Of a stretch of DNA of 64,000 bases, positions 58,530 to 64,000 are shown piece by piece. The stretch covers positions 3,162,001-3,226,000 of the forward strand of contig VTFK01000003.1 of assembly GCA_009617715.1 (NCBI GenBank). The letters are read 5' to 3'. The notes beneath the pieces are model-generated. The model was not told where the DNA came from. It saw only the letters and a list, made by a program, of their open reading frames with translations, and ran no database searches. This DNA is from Plectrocnemia conspersa (taxonomy: Eukaryota > Arthropoda > Insecta > Trichoptera > Polycentropodidae). The position numbers and the translations under genes are program-made. Every line of letters starts with the position of its first letter. The first letter of the stretch is position 1.

Positions 58530-59950
58530 TTTTTTTTTATTATTATATTCGCGTGAGGCTATTATTAATAATTATATACTATGTAGTGAAAAGATCGATT
58601 TATAAAATGTTTGCATTTTTACTACCACATATTGTAGATCATTATCATTATAATTGCCCCGATAATCTATATTCTCCAGTTCAGCGCCAGCGTTGTATTC
58701 CAGCATATTTTGTCACATCATCCGTCCATTAAAGTTTTGGTCCCCTATTTGATCTTTAGTCATCAGGCTTGTTATCCAGAAACTGCTTTGTCAATTTGGT
58801 CTTTAGAGACTTTTTGTGCAAGGTTATTTGTGCACTGAAGGCTCTATTTTAATTAAGGTAAAGACCGTATTTCCTTGAAAGAGACTGAAGAGTTTGTTAT
58901 TAGACCTGATGTGCCACTCATTACCCTCTCTCACCGAGCCGTATATCCTTCGTAGCACTTTTCTTTTGAATGTGTCAAACAGTCTTTCATCGGCCCTAGT
59001 AAATGATTTATTTTTTGTTGATACTCCTGGCTAATATAATTTTTGGCTGTTACCAGACTAATAATATTAATTTATACTATATTATAATACTAATTTATTT
59101 AAATATTTGCAGGATGCTGTTCCTGTTAAGCCATAATCAACATGTATTTTCTTTTCTCTTCGTTAATTTTCGGACTTATTTCTTAGCTAAAGACTTAACC
59201 ATTTAAGCCCTGAACTCCTAAGTAATTTTCGACAAAGTAAGAATATTTGACTAAAAAGCAATTTCGACTATTTCAATTTTTTTTTTGATAACTTGGTTTC
59301 TATTTTTTGATAATTGCACACACCTTATGCAGCGCAAAAAAATACATTTATAAACACAAAAATATTTATTTTATACAAAAAAAAAATTTTGCATATAAAA
59401 TGTTAAGACAATAAAAATCAATTTATTGCTAGAATTCAATCTTAGAATGATACACATCATAACAGTTTTCAGATCAAAACTCAATTCAAAATGATAATTG
59501 CGACACCTAGCATAATTTACTATTGGATTCACGTCATTTGATGAGTCAAAAGTATTCTCTCGGATTTTTATTTGTAGGCCGGAATACCGGCCCGTAGGAT
59601 AATGATAATAGATATTGAGGCCGTTTAGATTTCATACGTATATGTGTATAGATAAGTATAGATTTAATATATATTTTGTAAGATTTGCATAGATTTAATA
59701 TATATTTACTGTTTGTTATGTTGACTTTGGCATTTTAGGTTACTTTTTAAAGTGCAATGCTCATATTGTATAGTAGATAAGCATTCATTATTTTTTTGCT
59801 AATTAAAAAATATTATGTATGTATTAGATATATTGATAGAAATAATAAAATAATAGGTCTATAACCGCGTTTCTGTTTTTAATTTATAAAAAGCTTACAG
59901 TTTAAATAAAAATAACAAAATAGCACATAGTCTCCAGAATAGAATAATGT
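58530..59950. other. Mostly A+T-rich spacer
   Basis: A slightly G+C-richer stretch at 58660-59000 (TCAGCGCCAGCGTTG, GAGCCGTATATCC) shows no recognisable frame. Otherwise nothing supported. Confidence 0.4.
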
Positions 59951-59959
59951 TGAAAGTCA

Positions 59960-60860
59960 GTAACATTTGACAACTGAAATACTGAAGTTTAAATCCCAAA
60001 TAAGGTGTATGGCAGATCGTAAACAGTGATAATTATATCATTATAATTTATTAATTAATCATCATAGATTCAGTTTTCCTAGATTTTCCCATTCGAATGG
60101 ATGAATATTGTATTGTGCTAGGTCATGCATAGTAATATATATTAATTGTAAGCTGTGAGAATGGTAATATAGATAATATAATTACTAAAATATATGTCAC
60201 TGATTTAAGTCCTTAGATTTCAATCTGGATAATGGTGTTTACCCTATTGTAACACATTAGGATGACGACTGTTAGATTGAGGCTAAAGATTAACAATAAA
60301 TAAAAGTTCTAGGATCGATTTTCTAATCTCATACCATTTTTTATTATAACAGATTTATTTTTACTGAATCCAAACTTATTGGTAAAATAATAAAATAATA
60401 CACCGAAAGAGATAATCTGTGTTCTGCTGCAATTAGTATCACAATTTAATTTATTTTTACTTTTATTATAAAATTATTTAAATTTACTTTTAAAAAAATA
60501 TGCACGACATAGTATTTTAAAATGTAAGATCCCATTAAAACTTTTGATATAATAAAATGTAGTAAATTCCCACGTTTATTTTATATTTAAATTTGCTTAA
60601 AAAATAAACAATACATATCGTGTAAATTTGGTGAAAATGGTTTATTAAAACAGTTTTTCTCCTATTATTCTGATACATATATATGCTATGAAAATATTAA
60701 ATTTATAAAACAGCAAGTAATCATAAAATATGTTCTAGGAAAATCAAACGAATAAACATTGTCACTGAACATAAGAATAAACAGACAAAATTTTTGTCTG
60801 TGTAAAGAATAGATATGAAATATTATTTCATTCAAGCTTTTGGTCTTTCTGTTAGGTAAT
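59960..60860 (+). repeat. Long dispersed repeat, copy c
   Basis: Collinear with copy b (46655-47460) and, at its head, with copy a (19630-19850). Shared blocks: TTTGACAACTGAAATACTG (59967), ATCATCATAGATTCAG (60056), CCTAGATTTTCCC (60080), ATGTCACTGATTTAAGTC (60190), AAATGTAGTAAATTCCC (60556), CTGATACATATATATGCTAT (60669), AACAGCAAGTAATC (60709) and CATTGTCACTGA. It is at least 900 bp, the longest copy. No coding content, no terminal repeats found. Confidence 0.6.
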
Positions 60861-60869
60861 TTATATTTA

Positions 60870-61220
60870 ATATTTAAATTATTGTATTTTTGTGACTGAA
60901 TTTTTGTAAACGCATTACTAATAATGAATTTAATTAAAAAAATTAAAACAAGTTAAACAAGCTTTGAAATAATATAAAATAAATACAAAACAAATGAAAA
61001 AAACTTCAGTTTGTATATAATGTTTTTTTTTTATATATTATATAGTAAAAATGGAGTTATTATTTAATGATAAAAACATTAGAATAATACATATACCTAC
61101 AACATAAAAGAAAATCAAATTAAATAATTAAGTCATTACATCAAACATTGTGTATATCAAATGTAAAATTAAAAATGTACGTTATAATAACAAACCTAAT
61201 GATAACAATAAAAATTCAAA
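60870..61220. other. A+T-rich spacer, no gene seen
   Basis: No supported feature. A modestly G+C-richer block starts at 61225. Confidence 0.5.
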
Positions 61221-61465
61221 AGCAAATCACCCGTTCCCAAAAAGCCTTGTCCGATGTTTGTACCTCCGACACGCAACGCAAAACCGAATCAATGGTCGTT
61301 GAACGAGCGTAATTAAAATGTCATCATTACCCCCATTATTTTGTGTTTTTTTCAACTTTTTTAATTTCCATATAATATATAGAATAAAATGTAGCGCATA
61401 ATGCGCTTCGTCCGCTAACGAACGCTGCACTTCGCCATTATTCGGTTAAACCAAAAGTTACGGCG

Positions 61466-61607
61466 TTATCTAAATGAGACATCTTTCGTTATATAACCTA
61501 ACTTAATTAAGAACTCGCCAGATGAGATGGCTCGGGGTGGGGGCGATAGTGGGTGTGGAGGTGGTCTAGGTGGTTCGGGGATCATATAAGTTTCCACAAG
61601 TTCCGAA
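61466..61607 (-). CDS. Candidate terminal exon, proline-rich tail
   Basis: On the minus strand, TTTTTCCGATTTCCCGCTCCCAG is split here as TTTTTCCGATTTCCC then GCTCCCAG, a good pyrimidine-rich acceptor at 61608-61609. One leading base and 46 codons follow: SELVETYMIPEPPRPPPHPL, SPPPRAISSGEF, LIKLGYITKDVSFR, then TAA at 61466-61468. The other two frames stop within 14 codons. G+C exceeds 50% in the proline-rich half. The phase equals that of the candidates at 50625 and 27242. A weak donor (GTTATA) lies before the stop, so it might also be internal. Proline runs on this strand reflect a G-rich plus strand, which alone could keep the frame open. Confidence 0.3.
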
Positions 61608-61679
61608 CTGGGAGCGGGAAATCGGAAAAATTATCTCGACTGCCGAGTACGGTATAATTGTTCGGTTGTGTGCGGAGTT

Positions 61680-62210
61680 AATTAAAATGCTGATTGGACG
61701 CTTTCCTAGATAAGACTTAATTGCAAATGATAATAAAAATTAGAAAAATATTAAATATTAGTATTATTATTTATAGCAAGCATACTTTAACAACGTTCCT
61801 TAATATTAATTCTGTAGCATTTTTTAAATTAATTAAATATTTTAAGCCACTATTAATTATTATACATATAAAACCATGGCCAAAACTTATTAGCACTGAC
61901 ATAAATGTAGAATCGAGATATATATTTTTATAATAAGTAGTTAATTTTAAAACGACAACTGAATCTTTATGTTTTGTTTTCTGTTTAGTGGTAATTGTCA
62001 GGTAAGGTTATATTAAAAATTTCTTAAATTTAAATTTAACTTATTTTATATATTACGAAATCTGATTTTTTAAATTTTTCATCATAAAATCATGGTTTTC
62101 TTATTACGAAAAATTATGAAAAATATATAATAGAATATTCATAATTAAATAAATAATATGACACAATTGTCAAGTTACGTGTAATAATAGTTGAAAGTTT
62201 TAATTTAAAA
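61680..62210. other. A+T-rich spacer, no gene seen
   Basis: No supported feature. Confidence 0.55.
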
Positions 62211-62219
62211 TAAATACAC

Positions 62220-62620
62220 TAACGATTTTTTGCTCCCAATCCGGTCCCGACCATCGCAACTGGGGCCATCTTCTTAATCTCTTGCTTAATTACATTTTGC
62301 GGGACACTTTTTTTACTATTTTATTTCCACTTGCACAACTTTACGCCACGCTACGGGTAAATTTGCCGACAGTTGGCGTTCGCAGCCGACCAAACTATAA
62401 GATTCGATCTCCTTTGGTTATTTTCGCTAATTACCGTGAAATTCAATTAACGCTAAACTCCTTCGTGTCGATGTGTTTTTTCTTCTTTCTTTTACTTGTA
62501 TTATGTGTTTTTGCGAAACTATCGCTTCGGTCTCATGCGTGTGTATCTCACGTGTGTCGTAAAAACAACAGACTTTCGGCGACTTATAATTAACCGGTGA
62601 AATTACGCTCTTTTGCCAAC
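62220..62620. promoter_or_regulatory. G+C-richer island
   Basis: About 400 bases with GGTAATTAG-type cores and CTTAATTACATTTTGCGGG. The plus strand is open for 103 codons and the minus strand shows VPQNVIKQEIKKMAPVAMVG..., but neither resembles a known protein or has proper splice sites. Double-strand openness argues for composition. Likely conserved non-coding DNA. Confidence 0.3.
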
Positions 62621-63004
62621 TTTTTTTTTTACTGCCCTATACATAAAGTGTGTTTGCGTATTCGCCATACTCTGAGCATAAAACTATAGATTTTATTGGG
62701 TGTGTCAATTAATAAATTTAGTTAATTAATTATAATAGAGTGTCTGGGGAATTAAGATGTTTGCGTGCCGAACAGTTAATGTAATCTAATTTTTGTTAAG
62801 TATATAACGTTGAAAGCTCGATAGAAGCATTCAGACAATAAAACTTTTATTGTGTTTCAAAATAAATGCAATAAAATATTATTATTTATTTGTATATATT
62901 GTATAGAAAACGTTTTTTGAAACACTAAGTAACCTTTTTTTTAATACAGCAATAAAATCTTTCGGACTTTTTAATACTTATTTTTATTTTAACTGTATTT
63001 TTTT

Positions 63005-63445
63005 TCTAAAACTATAACATTTTTACACCTCTCGGTAATGTTATTAAGACTTTCATTCAAAATATTTTGACAGCTCCTTTAAACATCTTTTGCACTGATT
63101 TTTTTTCCGTATTGGAAGTGTTGAATCGGTTGAAATAAATGATAATCGGAGAGAGCAAGGTCTGGAGAATAAGCTGGATGAGATAATTTTTTTTTACTTT
63201 CTCGTGTAAGCAATCCAGCTGAAAAAATAAAACTTTCTGTTATTGTATGTCCAAGCTTAAGAATTTCATAATATACAATCCCTTCGCAATCTCACCATAC
63301 ACATAAAATATTTTTTTTTACAGTGAACCCGGTTATCAAAAAGTCAAGTAGTGTTTGATTTGCTTCAATTTCTGAGTAGGATTTGCTTTCATTTCTGCAG
63401 CCATAATATGCTTGTCTATCTTTGCCGGTTTCCTACATTAATTTA
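63005..63445 (-). pseudogene. Second mariner transposase relic, internally deleted
   Basis: Read from 63445 downward, the minus strand gives KPAKIDKHIMAAEMKANPTQ, then after a gap LCVW, a stop, DCEGIVYYEILKLGHTITES, then SHPAYSPDLALSDYHLF, and finally ITERCKNVI. These are mariner transposase blocks in order. The segment bearing the first catalytic Asp and the HDN-PH second Asp is missing, while the third Asp (SDYHLF) is kept. Stops and shifts abound. It is a different, older copy from the element at 21334. Terminal repeats not found. Confidence 0.8.
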
Positions 63446-63459
63446 CATGACATTAAGTA

Positions 63460-64000
63460 TAAATTGTTTTACATAATAATAAGCTTACAATATAATTTAT
63501 AGTTATCAGTAGATTTATTTGTATATTTTTATATTTAGTTTTTTTATGTAAAAAATGTACGTTCTTAAGTAAACACTATATTTTTCATTTTATCGTGCTT
63601 ACTTTATATTTTCAGATAGGTATTATTTAGTTATTTTTCTTAAAAGTGTAGTAAACTAAATTATACTTAAGATCATTGATGTGATGTTTATTTTATACTC
63701 CTCTTTCCAGTAACTAACCTAGATTAAATTTTATTTCTATAATAATTAAATAATGTACTGAACTATATATATGCTTATTATTCTTTAGGCATAAATATAA
63801 ATTAAATTATTATTTTATAGAGCAATAAAAATACACATATCCTACTTTTTGTGTAGATTGTTTTTATTAATTAATTTATTTCTTTAATTAAATATGTTTA
63901 TGTTTAAAAATACAAAACACACTCACACCCGAATCTGTGTATGTTGGTATAGAATGTATGAGTTCATGGCATCTTCTTAGATGCGCCACGGCGGCGACAT
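63460..64000. other. A+T-rich spacer; G+C-rich edge
   Basis: Nothing supported up to about 63930. The last 25 bases are abruptly G+C-rich (GATGCGCCACGGCGGCGACAT). On the minus strand they read RRRGASKKMP then stop in one frame, with AATAAA-type hexamers 80-100 bases on. This could be the tail of an exon entering from the right; too little is visible to call it. Confidence 0.2.

Noticed and set aside
62282..62593. 103-codon plus-strand frame as a small membrane protein
   Set aside because: Leucine/phenylalanine runs come from T-rich DNA; no signal peptide logic, no promoter, and the minus strand is equally open in part.
1..64000. CRISPR arrays, operons, ribosome binding sites and other prokaryotic features
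   Set aside because: Composition, transposon families and splice-type signals are those of an insect nuclear genome; no regularly spaced direct repeats were seen.

Overview
The window looks like A+T-rich (roughly 70% A+T by eye), gene-poor nuclear DNA of an insect. The evidence is the set of mobile-element remains: Jockey-clade LINE reverse-transcriptase ends, two mariner copies, hAT-type MITEs, a hAT transposase relic, and the helix-turn-helix half of an insect IS630/Tc1-mariner-type transposase. I cannot fix the order. No long cellular coding sequence is present, and nearly all open frames above 60 codons are chance or transposon frames.

Layout. 0-10 kb: a LINE 3' end, two adjacent perfect hairpins and an opposite-strand RT relic, then A+T-rich DNA with a few G+C-richer islands (one with a Sox-type palindrome) and a 95-bp foldback MITE. 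10-18.4 kb: the most gene-like part of the plus strand. It has promoter-like G+C-rich DNA, a candidate non-coding first exon ending in a GTAAGT donor (12615), a candidate exon with an ATG and a GTATGT donor (14363-14448), and a phase-compatible short exon at 18255. 19-23 kb: a pre-miRNA-like hairpin, a repeat head, and a complete 1.25-kb mariner with a dead transposase. 24-34 kb: islands, a strong TATA box, a candidate minus-strand terminal exon (27110-27244), and the best-preserved LINE tail (32445-33112). 35-48 kb: two hAT MITEs with intact 8-bp target duplications, a second foldback MITE, paired E-boxes, LINE relics and a long dispersed repeat. 50-64 kb: two more candidate minus-strand terminal exons (50550-50625, 61466-61607), an unclassified element with 48-bp inverted repeats containing a nested TTAA-type MITE, hAT and IS630-type relics, a second repeat copy, and a second mariner relic.

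How it fits together. The simplest reading is intergenic or intronic DNA of one or two large regulatory-type loci. G+C-richer islands of 200-700 bp, often with homeodomain-type TAATTA cores, recur every 2-3 kb in A+T-rich DNA full of old transposons. Three short open tails on the minus strand each follow a splice acceptor and fit the same reading phase; two of them have AATAAA soon after the stop. They could be alternative last exons of a gene entering from the right. This is a hypothesis from sequence signals alone; nothing was searched or aligned by computer.
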